NCBI GenBank assembly: GCA_031279155.1
Contig: JAITJB010000255.1
Coordinates: 1-5,996, forward strand
DNA from: Deltaproteobacteria bacterium
Lineage (GTDB): Bacteria > Desulfobacterota > Desulfarculia > Adiutricales > Adiutricaceae
Direction: 5' to 3'
DNA: 5,996 bases
Within the stretch, counting starts at the first letter, position 1; each line of letters starts with the position of its first letter. A model generated the notes under the pieces. That model was not told the origin of the DNA. It was given only the letters and a program-made list of their open reading frames with translations, and did no database searches. The translations under genes and the position numbers were made by a program. Shown here piece by piece: positions 5,834-5,996 of the stretch.

Positions 5834-5996
5834 AATAGCCTCGGCATGGGGTTTGCGGCCCGCTTGGGAGACTTACTAGTTTTAAAATCTTGGGTGTCAG
5901 CCTCATTGGCTAAGGCCCAAAATGGCGATTTGACTCCACTTAAACTGCGCCCAAATATAAACCTATTTTCAGCCCGCGTAAGGTATAGCTTATCTC
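5830..5996 (-). CDS. UvrD/Rep-family DNA helicase, C-terminal end only (partial)
   Basis: This frame is open from the right edge to a TGA at 5832-5830 and gives the last 54 residues of a protein whose start lies outside the window. The visible part begins DKLYLTRAENRFIFGRSL and continues with SPFWALANE. This matches the extreme C-terminus of UvrD/PcrA/Rep-type superfamily 1A helicases: a strand carrying a Y-[LV]-T-x-A-like motif with following basic/aromatic residues (R-x-x-[FL]-[FY]-G), then an S-[PR]-F-[LW] element before a variable basic tail. Such enzymes unwind DNA 3' to 5' in repair and replication restart. No helicase motif with catalytic residues is in the window, so activity cannot be judged. 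Its stop overlaps the TTG start of the next gene (TTGA), which suggests one transcript and coupled translation. The call rests on the C-terminal motif alone; another protein with a similar end is possible. Confidence 0.66.
   Translation of the reverse strand, partial: DKLYLTRAENRFIFGRSLSGVKSPFWALANEADTQDFKTSKSPKRAANPMPRLF

Overview
All recognisable genes lie on the minus strand and read as one co-directional series entering from the right edge: the 3' end of a UvrD/Rep-type helicase gene, a lipoprotein with a C39-type cysteine peptidase domain, a small TPR lipoprotein, then gatB, gatC and gatA, which encode the three subunits of the glutamyl/aspartyl-tRNA amidotransferase. The helicase gene overlaps the peptidase gene (TTGA), the TPR gene follows almost at once, and gatB/gatC overlap by ATGA. 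The only notable gaps are 153 nt or more between the TPR gene and gatB and 57 nt between gatC and gatA.

The two exported lipoproteins point to a Gram-negative bacterium. A C39 peptidase paired with a TPR lipoprotein, moderate G+C and TTG starts fit a Desulfobacterota/deltaproteobacterial lineage best. That assignment is inference; no rRNA or other taxonomic marker is present. The six visible stop codons are TGA four times and TAA twice, never TAG.

The left 747 bases contain no confident gene. They hold a strong intrinsic terminator on the minus strand that can end the gat transcript (591 to 552), a second hairpin with its U-rich side on the plus strand (657 to 700), a 6-bp inverted repeat (445-462), and a minus-strand reading frame (310 to the left edge) broken only by two TAG codons.

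Functionally, GatCAB amidates mischarged Glu-tRNA(Gln) and/or Asp-tRNA(Asn) in the cytoplasm. The peptidase and TPR lipoproteins probably act together at the cell envelope on an unknown substrate. I see no mobile element, CRISPR array, tRNA or rRNA. Most of the window is ordinary housekeeping sequence. The less explained parts are the peptidase/TPR pair with its divergent active site and repeat-bearing tail, and the left intergenic region.
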